Assembly: GCF_015291885.1 (NCBI RefSeq)
Contig: NZ_CP036186.1
Coordinates: 4,354,001 to 4,418,000 of the forward strand
Direction: 5' to 3'
Length of the DNA stretch: 64,000 bases
Origin: Stutzerimonas stutzeri
Lineage (GTDB): Bacteria; Pseudomonadota; Gammaproteobacteria; Pseudomonadales; Pseudomonadaceae
How positions within the stretch are numbered: position 1 is the first letter of the stretch; every line of letters starts with the position of its first letter. Below the pieces are notes generated by a model. That model searched no databases. It was not told the DNA's origin and saw nothing but the letters and a program-made list of their open reading frames with translations. Position numbers and translations under genes: made by a program. Below are positions 24,593 to 33,516 of the stretch, piece after piece.

Positions 24593-25969
24593 TTAGTAAT
24601 CATCAGGTTCATCTGGCGTGACCGCCTCCATTCGACGCCCGTAGAACGCCACCCAATCTTCATCGCCAAACTCCCGGCACAACAGCCCTTTCAGAAAGCC
24701 GTGCCACTCGCCAAGAGCCACGGCCTTCTCATCGAAATAGGCATAGCGGTCGTAGATGGCATCCACCGACAGATCGGTGTGGTTGAGGATACGGCTGCGC
24801 ACATCCTTGCCCAGCCCCTGCCGGGACATGTGCGTGGTCGCACTGCGGCGCAAGTCATGCACGGTCGGACGCGGGTAATCCTCCGCGACCCGCAGCAAGC
24901 TCTCTTCCTCAACGCGATCTTTGTCTTTCACATAATTGTCGTAGAAGCGGCGCATCGCGCGGTTGAGCGAGGGCTGCGTCTGCGGCTTGGTTGGCCAACG
25001 CCCTGGAAACACATACTGCCCCGGGCTAGGCAACGCTTTGCTGTCAGCCCAACGCGCGGGATCTGCCGCCACCACTTTCTGCACCTGCCGCTCACGCAGG
25101 TATTTCAGAATGCTCAGCACATCCTCCGACAGCGGGATGGCGACGGGATTGTTATTTTTCTCGAACGTACCCGAGCGATCCCAGATAGCGTCTTCAAGGT
25201 CGATGTCGATCCAGCGCATCTGGACGATCCGACCTGAACGCTGCGCGAGCATCAGACTGAGCATCAAGGCGAAACGGGTGTTCTGAGTAACGGTAGGCTC
25301 AGTTAAGCGGTGCAGAAACCACACCAGCTCGTGCCGATTGAGGCTGCGCTCGCGCGTTTTCTCCTTGGCCACGCTCCTCATTTTGACCAGCGGTGTCGCG
25401 TTAAGGATTTCGCGCTCGACGCAGAAATTGAACATCGTGCGCACCACGGCCAACATACGATTGGCCTGCACCGGAGCCGTTTTGGCCTTGTCATCGAGCA
25501 GCGCGACCACTTGCTTGCGCGTGACATCTTGAATTTTCGTGCGCCCCAGATGCGTCACGAACTCGCGCTTCAACATGCGCTCATCCTCACGCCAAGACTT
25601 CTTGTTATTCCGTGCCCAGCCCAGATAGCTTTCAACGGCCTCTTCAAGGGTCGAACTGGTGCGGTACTCGGTCAGCTCTACAATCTTTTTCTGCCCGGGA
25701 TCAACCCCCTGCCTGAGCAGTTCAACGGCCTGCGCCGCCTTGGCGCGTGCCTCGGCGAGTGACAAATCGGGGTAAGTGCCGAGGGTCAGACGCCGCGGAT
25801 GGTTATGAAAGCTGTAGAGCAAGATGAAACTTATGCATGTCTTGTTGACCCGCACCCCGAACGTACCGTGCCCCGGCATGGGTGGATCGAGGATATCAAT
25901 ACGCCCCTTCTCCGGGTCATATTTGAGCCGTTTCAGGGTGTGTTCGTTCATCGCGGTGCGCATCGTCAT
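24593..25969 (-). CDS. P4-type tyrosine integrase of the island (458 aa)
   Basis: Catalyses island integration and excision at tRNA-Thr. The N-terminus has the DUF4102-type arm-binding domain (VRVNKTCISFILLYSF...RLTLGTYPDLSLAEARAKA). The catalytic part shows Arg in LAQRSGRIVQMRW, HDLRRSATTHMSRQG (HxxR) and LNHTDLSVDAIYDRY (His, Tyr). The open frame continues upstream to 26065, but those residues (NPYPNPTPG) are only the translated GGGGTAGG sites, so ATG 25969 with AGGA upstream is the start. The gene lies next to attR and reads inward. Confidence 0.94.
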   Translation of the reverse strand: MTMRTAMNEHTLKRLKYDPEKGRIDILDPPMPGHGTFGVRVNKTCISFILLYSFHNHPRRLTLGTYPDLSLAEARAKAAQAVELLRQGVDPGQKKIVELTEYRTSSTLEEAVESYLGWARNNKKSWREDERMLKREFVTHLGRTKIQDVTRKQVVALLDDKAKTAPVQANRMLAVVRTMFNFCVEREILNATPLVKMRSVAKEKTRERSLNRHELVWFLHRLTEPTVTQNTRFALMLSLMLAQRSGRIVQMRWIDIDLEDAIWDRSGTFEKNNNPVAIPLSEDVLSILKYLRERQVQKVVAADPARWADSKALPSPGQYVFPGRWPTKPQTQPSLNRAMRRFYDNYVKDKDRVEEESLLRVAEDYPRPTVHDLRRSATTHMSRQGLGKDVRSRILNHTDLSVDAIYDRYAYFDEKAVALGEWHGFLKGLLCREFGDEDWVAFYGRRMEAVTPDEPDDY

Positions 25970-25989
25970 AGCGAAATCCTGACCGTTTC

Positions 25990-26041
25990 TGGGGTAGGTT
26001 TGGGGTAGGATTATAGCGCCTGGGGTAGGATTGGGGTAGGG
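25990..26041. repeat. Right GGGGTAGG sites (candidate integrase arm sites)
   Basis: Four GGGGTAGG words at 25991, 26002, 26022 and 26033: two pairs, each 11 bp apart. The second pair is in the same 23-bp block found at 1078-1100. They lie just upstream of the integrase start and could also let the integrase repress its own gene. Confidence 0.62.
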
Positions 26042-26182
26042 ATTTGACCAAATAGTGATCAGCACCTATATTCAGCTCTGCAGCCCACTAAAACCGTTAA
26101 AAACCTTTCTATTCAGTTACTTATAAAGCGTCAATTCTGTCAATTTACGTTATACGACCTGTGGATAACAGGCCTTTGACAG

Positions 26183-26230
26183 TGACTTGTAATCAGTAGG
26201 TCCCGGGTTCGACTCCTGGTGCCGGCACCA
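26183..26230 (+). repeat. attR: right copy of the tRNA-Thr 3' direct repeat
   Basis: 48 bp matching 976-1023 with two differences, both in the T-stem, where CCGGG/CCTGG replaces CCGAG/CTTGG. No 5' half of a tRNA precedes it, so it is not a gene. It is followed within 8 bp by a terminator, as expected behind the original chromosomal tRNA-Thr. Confidence 0.92.
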
Positions 26231-26237
26231 CGATTTG

Positions 26238-26268
26238 AAGGCTCGCAGAAATGCGGGCCTTTTTCGTT
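26238..26268 (+). terminator. Original tRNA-Thr terminator, left copy of a 31-bp repeat
   Basis: The 8-bp stem AGGCTCGC/GCGGGCCT with loop AGAAAT is followed by TTTTTC. The 31 bases are identical to 36182-36212. It follows attR directly, so it was the chromosomal terminator of tRNA-Thr before island entry. Confidence 0.85.
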
Positions 26269-26402
26269 TCTGCCGAGCTTAAGCTAGCCTCGAAGCAGTG
26301 CAGATCCCGGCCCCGGTTCAACCTCCGTGCCTGCTCTGGCATCATCCATTGACGAATAGCCGATCCAGGATGGCTGGAATGGATGACATCAAGGGATGGA
26401 CC

Positions 26403-29400
26403 ATGGCCGAGAGCAGTAACTTCGACTTTCTCAAGGAACACGACCCGGTCTTCCTTCAGCTAGCCAGCAGCGCCGAGCGCGTCTTCGCCAGCGACCCGAA
26501 CACCACGCTGATCAAGCTGCGCCAACTCGGCGAGGCACTGGCGCAGGATCTGGCGGCACGGGCGGGCATCGAGCTGGACGCCACCATCTCTCAATCCGAC
26601 CTGCTCTACCGGCTAGGCCGCGAGATCCAGCTCGACGGCAACATCCGCAATCTGTTCCACACCCTGCGCATCGAGGGCAACAAGGCCACTCACCAGTTCC
26701 GCACTCAGCATCGCGAAGCTCTGGATGGGCTGAAGGTCGCCCGGGCGCTCGCCATCTGGTATCACCAGTCGTTCGGAAGCGCCGGCAACAGCTTCAAACC
26801 GGGCCCTTTCATAACCCCTGCCGACCCCAGTGCTCCGCTGCGCGAATTGCAAGCGCAGATCGAGAAGCTGCGAACCGAGCTGGGCGATAGTCGTCAGCAG
26901 TTGGAGAGCAACCACCAGCTGGCAGAACTGCTGGCACGGGAAAAGGCGGAGCAAGCCAGCCTCGCCGGTGAGATGAATGAGGAAGCGCGCGTCTACGAGC
27001 AGATCGCCCGGGAGCGTGAAGCGGAACTGGCCAGCGCCCGAGCCGAGTTCGAGGTGCGCCTGCAGACGCTGCAGAAACAACTGGAGAATCAGCCACAAGC
27101 CGCCGAGCAAGTCACCCGCAAGACGCAGCAGGCCAGCAGCCAGTTCGACCTCAACGAAGACCTCACCCGCATCCTCATCGACCAGCAGCTCAACGATGCC
27201 GGATGGCAGGCCGATTCGCTCGATCTCACCTATAGCAAGGGTGCTCGCCCGGAGAAGGGCAAGAACAAGGCCATCGCCGAATGGCCAACCAGCAAGCCGA
27301 AAGAAAACGCCGACTACGTGCTGTTCGCCGAGCTCACCCCCGTCGCCATCGTCGAAGCCAAGCGCAAGCGCATCAACATTGCCGACCGCATCCCACAGGC
27401 CGAGCGCTATTCGCGCCAGCTGATCATCACCGCTGACCTGCAACCCGCCGGACAAGAGCCGGGCTGGACCGACGGCCAGGGTGGATATTTCCAAGTGCCG
27501 TTCGCCTTCGCCTGCAATGGCAGGCCCTACATCAAGCAGCTCGCCGAGCTATCCGGCATCTGGTTCCGCGACCTGCGCAGCCCCGCGAACCTGCGCCGCC
27601 CACTACAGGACTTCCATCGGCCGGATGGTCTGCTCGATCTGCTCAAACGCAGCCGTGAAGCGGCCGAGGCGATGCTTCAACAGGAAGGCTTCGCCTATCT
27701 CAAGCTGCGCGACTATCAGGAAAACGCCATTCGCGCCGTCGAGCAGGCGCTCGCCGACAACCGCCGCCAATGCCTGCTGGCCATGGCCACCGGCACCGGC
27801 AAGACGCGCACCATCATCGGCCTGATGTACCGCCTGCTGAAGGCCGAGCGCTTCCGCCGTATCCTCTTTCTGGTCGACCGCAGCGCCCTGGGTCTGCAGG
27901 CCATCGAGGCGTTCAACGAAGCAACGCTCGAGCAGAACCATACGCTTGCGCAGATCTACGACATCAAGGAGCTGGGCGACATGGCCGCCGAGGCCGAAAC
28001 GCGCGTTCAGGTCGCCACCGTGCAGGCCATGGTCCGGCGCATCTTCCAGTCGGACAACCCGCCGCCCATCGACGCCTTCGACTGCATCATCGTCGACGAA
28101 GCCCACCGCGGTTACACCCTCGACCAGGAAATGACCGAAGGTGAGCTGGCAGTGCGCGACCACAGCCAGTACCTCTCGCAGTACCGCCGCGTGCTTGATT
28201 ACTTCGACGCCTGCCGCATCGGCCTTACCGCCACACCGGCCAAGCACACCAGCGAAGTGTTCGGCGCGCCGATCTTCACCTACAGCTATCGCGAAGCGGT
28301 GGCCGACGACTGGCTGATCGACCACGAACCGCCGATCCGCTATCAGACCCTGCTCAGCCAGAACGGCATTCACTTCGCCAAGGGCGAGAGCGTCAGCATC
28401 ATCGATACTGCCACTGGCGAGGTGGACGTGGCCGAGCTGGAGGACGAGCTGGATTTCGAGATCGAATCCTTCAACCGCCGCGTGATCACCCCCGGTTTCG
28501 ACAAGGTCATTTGCGAGCAGCTGGCCCAGGAGCTGGACCCTTCAGGCGATGAGAAGGCGATGATCTTCTGCGTCAATCAGGCCCACGCCGAGCGCGTGAA
28601 GAACCTGCTCGACGAAGCCTTCAAGGATGTTCACGGCGAGGACTACAACCAGGCCGCCGTGCAGATCATCACCGGGCAGAGCGACAAGGTCGAACAGCTG
28701 ATCCGCCAGTACAAGAACGAGCGCTACCCGAGCATCGCCATTACCGTCGACCTGCTCACCACCGGCATCGATGTGCCACGCATCTGCCACCTGGTGTTCA
28801 TGCGCCGGGTGCGCTCGCGCATCCTCTATGAACAGATGAAGGGCCGCGCCACGCGTCGCTGCGACGAGATCGGCAAGACCGTATTCCGGATTTACGACCC
28901 GGTCGACCTGTACGCCAGCCTCGAACCGGTGGACACCATGAAGCCGCTGGTGAAAGACCCCAGCATCAGCCTGGAACAGCTGGTCAACGAGCTGACCAAT
29001 CCCGCCAGCCTCGACGCGCCCGGCAGCCAGCCCGACAGCAGTCATGCCCATGATGTGCTCGACCAGCTCAGCCAGCGGGTGATGCGCATCCTGCGCAAGG
29101 CCAGCCACAAGGCCGAGAGCAAACCGACCCTCAAGAGCAAACTCGACGAGCTGGAAGACACGTGGGGAGTGGCACCAGACAAACTGCACCAGCACCTGCA
29201 CGGGCTCGGCCCGCAGCAGGCCGCGCAGTTCATCCGTCAGCACAGCCAGCTGCTCGACCAGCTCGCCACCGTCAATGCCCTGCTCGGCTCGGAAAGCTAC
29301 CCGGTGATCTCCACCCACACGGACGAGCTAATGGTCCGCGAGCAGAACTACGGCGCCAACCAGAAGCCCGCCGACTATTTGGAAAGCTTCAACGACTTCA

Positions 29401-29867
29401 TCCGGAACCAGCTCAACCAGTCGGTGGCCCTCGGTGTGGTGGTCAATCGCCCGCAGGACCTGACCCGAGAGCAGTTGCGCGAGGTGCGCCTGCTGCTCGA
29501 TGGGCATGGCTATAGCGAAGTGAATCTCCAAAGCGCATGGCGCAACCAGACCAACCAGGAAATCGCCGCCAGCATCGTCGGCTTCATCCGCCGCGCCGCG
29601 CTTGGCGAAGCCCTGCTGCCATTCGAGCAACGCGTCGCCAAGGCCATGGAGAAGATTTATACCCTGCAGCAATGGACACCAGTTCAGCGCAAGTGGCTGG
29701 AGCGCCTGGCCAAGCAGCTGGTGCATGAGGTGGTGATCGACGAAAAGCAGATCGGCGAGGCGTTCCGGAACGACGGCGGCAGCACTCGGTTGGACAAGAT
29801 GCTTGGTGGGCACCTCGCTGTGGTTCTGGAGGCGTTGAATGACAACCTTTGGCCGCAGGTGGGGTGA
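26403..29867 (+). CDS. hsdR: Type I restriction enzyme R subunit (1154 aa)
   Basis: ATP-driven translocase and nuclease of a type I system. In order: a DUF4145-like N-terminal helical domain (about 1-130); a coiled coil (about 140-240); the nuclease region DYVLFAELTPVAIVEAKRKR (D...E-x-K, about 305-325); Walker A LLAMATGTGKTRTIIGL (about 457-473); DEAH-type IIVDEAHRGYTLD (about 560); LTATPAKHT; and motif VI ILYEQMKGRATRRCD (about 815). The layout matches EcoEI-type R subunits. ATG 26403 has AAGGGA upstream; longer frames to 26298 lack a site. hsdM and hsdS lie downstream after the ATPase pair. Confidence 0.94.
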   Translation: MAESSNFDFLKEHDPVFLQLASSAERVFASDPNTTLIKLRQLGEALAQDLAARAGIELDATISQSDLLYRLGREIQLDGNIRNLFHTLRIEGNKATHQFRTQHREALDGLKVARALAIWYHQSFGSAGNSFKPGPFITPADPSAPLRELQAQIEKLRTELGDSRQQLESNHQLAELLAREKAEQASLAGEMNEEARVYEQIAREREAELASARAEFEVRLQTLQKQLENQPQAAEQVTRKTQQASSQFDLNEDLTRILIDQQLNDAGWQADSLDLTYSKGARPEKGKNKAIAEWPTSKPKENADYVLFAELTPVAIVEAKRKRINIADRIPQAERYSRQLIITADLQPAGQEPGWTDGQGGYFQVPFAFACNGRPYIKQLAELSGIWFRDLRSPANLRRPLQDFHRPDGLLDLLKRSREAAEAMLQQEGFAYLKLRDYQENAIRAVEQALADNRRQCLLAMATGTGKTRTIIGLMYRLLKAERFRRILFLVDRSALGLQAIEAFNEATLEQNHTLAQIYDIKELGDMAAEAETRVQVATVQAMVRRIFQSDNPPPIDAFDCIIVDEAHRGYTLDQEMTEGELAVRDHSQYLSQYRRVLDYFDACRIGLTATPAKHTSEVFGAPIFTYSYREAVADDWLIDHEPPIRYQTLLSQNGIHFAKGESVSIIDTATGEVDVAELEDELDFEIESFNRRVITPGFDKVICEQLAQELDPSGDEKAMIFCVNQAHAERVKNLLDEAFKDVHGEDYNQAAVQIITGQSDKVEQLIRQYKNERYPSIAITVDLLTTGIDVPRICHLVFMRRVRSRILYEQMKGRATRRCDEIGKTVFRIYDPVDLYASLEPVDTMKPLVKDPSISLEQLVNELTNPASLDAPGSQPDSSHAHDVLDQLSQRVMRILRKASHKAESKPTLKSKLDELEDTWGVAPDKLHQHLHGLGPQQAAQFIRQHSQLLDQLATVNALLGSESYPVISTHTDELMVREQNYGANQKPADYLESFNDFIRNQLNQSVALGVVVNRPQDLTREQLREVRLLLDGHGYSEVNLQSAWRNQTNQEIAASIVGFIRRAALGEALLPFEQRVAKAMEKIYTLQQWTPVQRKWLERLAKQLVHEVVIDEKQIGEAFRNDGGSTRLDKMLGGHLAVVLEALNDNLWPQVG

Positions 29868-30052
29868 AAGGCGTAATCGGTGCTCGGGTGGCTGAACACC
29901 ATGCCGTCTTTGGTGGAGGGAGTGTCCGCTGTTCCAGGACCGCGGACACTGAAAGCATGATTAGCCCGATAGCACAAGCGCTCTAGCAGGACCACATGCG
30001 AGCGACCGTCCTGGTAAATTCAGTTTGCAAGAAGCAGCAAACAGGCTAAGAA

Positions 30053-30070
30053 TCAACAAAATTTTGTTGA
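30053..30070. promoter_or_regulatory. 18-bp perfect palindrome before the ATPase gene
   Basis: TCAACAAAATTTTGTTGA ends 12 bp before ATG 30083. The position and perfect symmetry suggest an operator for a dimeric repressor, although no dedicated regulator gene is seen in the locus. The rest of 29868-30082 holds only a 9-bp hairpin (AGTGTCCGC/GCGGACACT) and no gene. Confidence 0.55.
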
Positions 30071-30082
30071 AGTCCAGAAAAT

Positions 30083-31267
30083 ATGATCAAGTCGCTGCGG
30101 TTCTCCAACTTCTACAGCTTCGCCGAGGACGCGCAGGTCGACTTCTCTCTCGGCAAGAAGCCCACCCCTTCCGGCTTTGATATCGAGCTGCCGGAATGCC
30201 GCCTGAACAAGGTGATCGCCGTGGTGGGCGCGAACGGCTCGGGCAAGACACAGCTCATCAAGCCGCTGGCCTTCCTCAAATGGTTCATCTGCGACTCCTT
30301 CCTGCAGGGCGATCCAGATGCCGGCATCGTCTATTCTCCTCATGTGCTGCGCGCGGACGAGGACACCCGCTTGGAAGTCGACTTCCTCCTGCAAGGGGTC
30401 GAACACCGCTATCAGTTGACGATGAATGGCGGGCGAGTGGTGAGCGAGGTTCTACTGGCCAGAACCAGCAGCCAGTTCAGCTACCTGTTCCGCCGCGAAC
30501 GCTCGGGGGATGGCTTCACCTTCAAGCAGAAGGGCTTTCCGTTCCCGAAATCCCAGGCCCAGGGGCTGCGCAGCAATGCCTCGTTGCTGGCGGCCGCGTA
30601 CAGCTACGACATCAAGGAAGCCCGCCCCTTCATCGAGTACTTCCGCCGTGTGGTGAGCAACGTCGCCAGCACGGGCCGCCATCACTTCCAGCAGGGGGCG
30701 CTGTTCAGTTCGGCCGAGAGCTACGAACGCTCTCCGGTCATCAAGGCCCGCATGGTCGCGGCCATGCCCGGACTGGATCTAGGACTGTCCGGTGTCGATA
30801 TCCGCCCGCTGGATATCACTACGGAGGAAGGCAAGAGCGCCCAGATCTACATGCCCTTCGGCCAGCACCGCAGCAGTGATGGGCGAACCTTCGAGCTGAG
30901 CTTCTTCGAGGAGTCCAGCGGCACCCAGTCGGCCTTCGTACTGCTCGAGCGGCTGCTGACCGCGCTGGAGTATGGCGGCCTCGCCGTGATCGACGAAATC
31001 GACAACGACCTGCACCCGCACCTGATGCCACGGATTCTCGACTGGTTCCGCTTCGAACACAGCAATCCGCACCAGGCCCAGTTGATCTTCACCTGCCACA
31101 CCCCGGAGTTGCTCAATCACCTGCAGAAGCACCAGCTCTATCTGTGCGAAAAGCGTGACCAGTGCTCCGAAGCCTGGCGGCTGGATGAAGTACAGGGGCT
31201 GCGAGCTGACGATAATTTGTACGCCAAATATATGGCCGGTGCGCTGGGTGGGGTTCCTGAGCTATGA
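30083..31267 (+). CDS. AAA15-type ATPase, RloA-like (394 aa)
   Basis: ABC/SMC-type ATPase with Walker A VVGANGSGKTQLIKPL (about 48-63), a signature-like FEESSGTQSAFVLLERLL (about 273-290), Walker B GGLAVIDEIDNDLHPHL (about 298-314) and the switch His in IFTCHTPELLNH (about 337). Such ATPases pair with a small TOPRIM-type partner and occur inside type I restriction loci as restriction-linked ORFs. PARIS and AbiL pairs have the same logic. It overlaps the next gene by 4 bp. The likely role is sensing phage interference and activating the partner. Confidence 0.85.
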   Translation: MIKSLRFSNFYSFAEDAQVDFSLGKKPTPSGFDIELPECRLNKVIAVVGANGSGKTQLIKPLAFLKWFICDSFLQGDPDAGIVYSPHVLRADEDTRLEVDFLLQGVEHRYQLTMNGGRVVSEVLLARTSSQFSYLFRRERSGDGFTFKQKGFPFPKSQAQGLRSNASLLAAAYSYDIKEARPFIEYFRRVVSNVASTGRHHFQQGALFSSAESYERSPVIKARMVAAMPGLDLGLSGVDIRPLDITTEEGKSAQIYMPFGQHRSSDGRTFELSFFEESSGTQSAFVLLERLLTALEYGGLAVIDEIDNDLHPHLMPRILDWFRFEHSNPHQAQLIFTCHTPELLNHLQKHQLYLCEKRDQCSEAWRLDEVQGLRADDNLYAKYMAGALGGVPEL

Positions 31268-31788
31268 GCAGGACAGCGCGCAAGAGACGGCGCAGCGTCA
31301 TGCGCAGCACCCTATTGGTGGTGGGAGAAGGGGCCGACGACTGGGCTTTCATCAGCCATATGAAGGAGCTGTACTGCCCGCGCAACAGTGGTCTGAGCGT
31401 CAAGGTCGAGCCCGGTGATGGAGGCTCGCCCGGCAATGTGATCACCCATGCCATCCGTGCGCACAAGAACAAGGATTACGACCGACGCCTCTTCCTGCTG
31501 GATGCCGATCTGCCGCCCAGCGATGCCGAGCGCAAGCGGGCAGCAGCGGCTGGTTATGAAATCATCCTATGGCAACCGCAGTGCCTGGAAGGAGCCCTGC
31601 TGGAGACGCTGGGCGAGCCGGTGCGCGGCCACGAAACCAGCCGGCAGCTCAAGGCCCGCCTGCATCCCCGCCTGGCCGGCCGGCACACTGACGCGGCCGC
31701 CTATGCTGTGCCGTTTCCCCGCCCGGTGCTGGATGCCACCGGCAATCTTTCGATTGTCTCGTTGCGCACGGCGTTGCTGAGCCCCTAA
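31264..31788 (+). CDS. TOPRIM-like effector, RloB-like (174 aa)
   Basis: A small partner of the ATPase. It begins with a basic leader (SRTARKRRRS), then LLVVGEGADDWAFISHM, matching the Glu-containing TOPRIM strand, and later RRLFLLDADLPPSD, matching the DxD strand. The C-terminal ILWQPQCLEGALLETLGE fits RloB-like proteins. It may be a nuclease released or activated by the ATPase. It overlaps the ATPase stop (ATGA), so the two are co-translated. At 174 aa it is shorter than the AriB effector of PARIS, which argues for RloB. Confidence 0.75.
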   Translation: MSRTARKRRRSVMRSTLLVVGEGADDWAFISHMKELYCPRNSGLSVKVEPGDGGSPGNVITHAIRAHKNKDYDRRLFLLDADLPPSDAERKRAAAAGYEIILWQPQCLEGALLETLGEPVRGHETSRQLKARLHPRLAGRHTDAAAYAVPFPRPVLDATGNLSIVSLRTALLSP

Positions 31789-31900
31789 GCCAGGGCACTC
31801 ACGTCGGAGCCATGCTGCACCGACCCGCAACTTGCCAAACCTCCTACCGGGCAATACCCTCGCCAGCACATACCCGCCATGCCTCTGACTGCCCCGGCAG

Positions 31901-31926
31901 CCACGCACAAATCGTGCGGGTTTTTT
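31901..31926 (+). terminator. Terminator between the ATPase pair and hsdM
   Basis: CGCAC/GTGCG stem extended by CC/GG, loop AAATC, followed by six T. It separates the embedded pair from hsdM, so hsdM may have its own promoter or be reached by read-through. Confidence 0.65.
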
Positions 31927-31947
31927 ATTTCTGGCCAGGAAAGCCCC

Positions 31948-33516
31948 ATGACCAACTCCGATATCGTCCAGAAGCTCTGGAACCTCTGCGACGTCCTGCG
32001 CGACGACGGCATCAACTACAGCGACTACGTCACCGAGCTGGTGCTGCTGCTGTTCATCAAGATGGAATACGAGCAGGTCCAGAACAACGACAGCTTCGGC
32101 CACAAGCTGCCCGAGGGCGCGCGCTGGCCGGACCTGGCTGGCAAGTCCGGGCTCAACCTGCTCGACCACTACAGGCAGATGTTGCTCGACCTAGGCAAGA
32201 ACCCGGACCCGCTGATCGCCGCCATCTACGCCGATGCGCAGACGCGCCTGAAGGAGCCGCGCCACCTCGAGCAGCTGATCAAGAGCCTCGACGGCATCGA
32301 CTGGTTCAGCGCCCGCGAGGATGGCCTCGGCGATCTCTACGAAGGCCTGCTGGAAAAGAACGCCAGCGAGACCAAATCCGGTGCCGGCCAGTACTTCACC
32401 CCGCGCCCGCTGATCGACAGCATCATCCGCTGCATCAAGCCGCAGCCGGGCGAGACCATCCAGGACCCGGCCGCCGGCACCGCGGGCTTTCTCATCGCCG
32501 CCGACACCTACATCAAGCAGCACACCGACGACCTCTACGACCTCGACGACAAGGCCCGCCGCTTCCAGCGCACCGAGGCCTACGTGGGCGTCGAGCTGGT
32601 GCCCGGCACCCGCCGCCTGGCGCTGATGAACTGCCTGCTGCACGGCATGGAAGGCGACGCCGAGGGCGTGGTGCACCTGGGCAACGCTCTCGGCCAGACC
32701 GGCGCGGGGCTGCCAAAGGTGGACATCATCCTCTCCAACCCGCCATTCGGCACCGCCAAGGGCGGCGGCGGGCCGACCCGCGACGACCTCACCTACAAGA
32801 CCAGCAACAAGCAGCTGGCCTTTCTCCAGCACATCTACCGCGGCCTCAAGCCGGGCGGACGTGCCGCCGTGGTGCTGCCGGACAACGTCCTGTTCGAAGC
32901 CGGCGTCGGCACCGAGGTGCGCCGCGACCTGATGGACAAGTGCAACCTGCACACCATCCTGCGCCTGCCCACCGGCATCTTCTACGCCCAGGGCGTTAAG
33001 ACCAATGTGTTGTTCTTCCAGAAAGGCACGGCCGACAACCCACGCCAGGAAGAGCGCTGCACGAAGCGCGTATGGATCTACGACCTGCGCAGCAATATGC
33101 CCAGCTTCGGCAAGCGCACCCCCTTCGGCCCCACCCACCTCAAGCCATTCGAGGACGCCTACGGAGACGACCCGAACGGCGGTAGCCCCCGGGCCGAGAA
33201 CGTCGAGGGCATCGGCGAGGCCAGCCGCTTCCGCTGCTTCACACGCGAGCAGATCCGCGAACGCGGCGACTCGCTGGATATCAGCTGGCTCAAGGACGAA
33301 AGCAGCCTCGACGCCGCCGACCTCCCCGCCCCGGAAGTGTTGGCCGGCGAAGCCATGGCCGAACTGACCGAAGCGCTGCATGAGTTGGAAGAACTGATGA
33401 AGGCGCTGGGTGCTGGGGATGAAGTGGTGGCGCAGAAGCAGTTGATGGCAGAGGTGATGGGGTTTGAGCAGCCGGAAGCTCGAAGCGAGAAGCTGGAAGT
33501 GGGGGAGCGGGGATGA
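31948..33516 (+). CDS. hsdM: Type I restriction methyltransferase M subunit (522 aa)
   Basis: N6-adenine methylase subunit that works with HsdS. HsdM_N helices come first (DIVQKLWNLCDVLRDDGINYSDYVTELVLLLFIKM). SAM motif I is IQDPAAGTAGFLIAAD (about 172-187), and catalytic motif IV is IILSNPPFGTAKGGGG (about 260-275). ATG 31948 follows CAGGAAAG; the open frame to 31879 runs over the terminator and is not used. It overlaps hsdS by 4 bp. Length is normal. Confidence 0.95.
   Translation: MTNSDIVQKLWNLCDVLRDDGINYSDYVTELVLLLFIKMEYEQVQNNDSFGHKLPEGARWPDLAGKSGLNLLDHYRQMLLDLGKNPDPLIAAIYADAQTRLKEPRHLEQLIKSLDGIDWFSAREDGLGDLYEGLLEKNASETKSGAGQYFTPRPLIDSIIRCIKPQPGETIQDPAAGTAGFLIAADTYIKQHTDDLYDLDDKARRFQRTEAYVGVELVPGTRRLALMNCLLHGMEGDAEGVVHLGNALGQTGAGLPKVDIILSNPPFGTAKGGGGPTRDDLTYKTSNKQLAFLQHIYRGLKPGGRAAVVLPDNVLFEAGVGTEVRRDLMDKCNLHTILRLPTGIFYAQGVKTNVLFFQKGTADNPRQEERCTKRVWIYDLRSNMPSFGKRTPFGPTHLKPFEDAYGDDPNGGSPRAENVEGIGEASRFRCFTREQIRERGDSLDISWLKDESSLDAADLPAPEVLAGEAMAELTEALHELEELMKALGAGDEVVAQKQLMAEVMGFEQPEARSEKLEVGERG

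Noticed and set aside
26298..26402. Longer N-terminus of HsdR
   Set aside because: The extra residues are not family-like, and a ribosome site stands before ATG 26403.
29684..29995. Minus-strand ORF over the end of hsdR
   Set aside because: Antisense shadow of hsdR with atypical composition and no start signal.
30083..31788. PARIS (AriA/AriB) system
   Set aside because: The ATPase fits in general, but the 174-aa partner is shorter than AriB and lacks an evident DUF4435 pattern, so an RloA/RloB-like label is safer.
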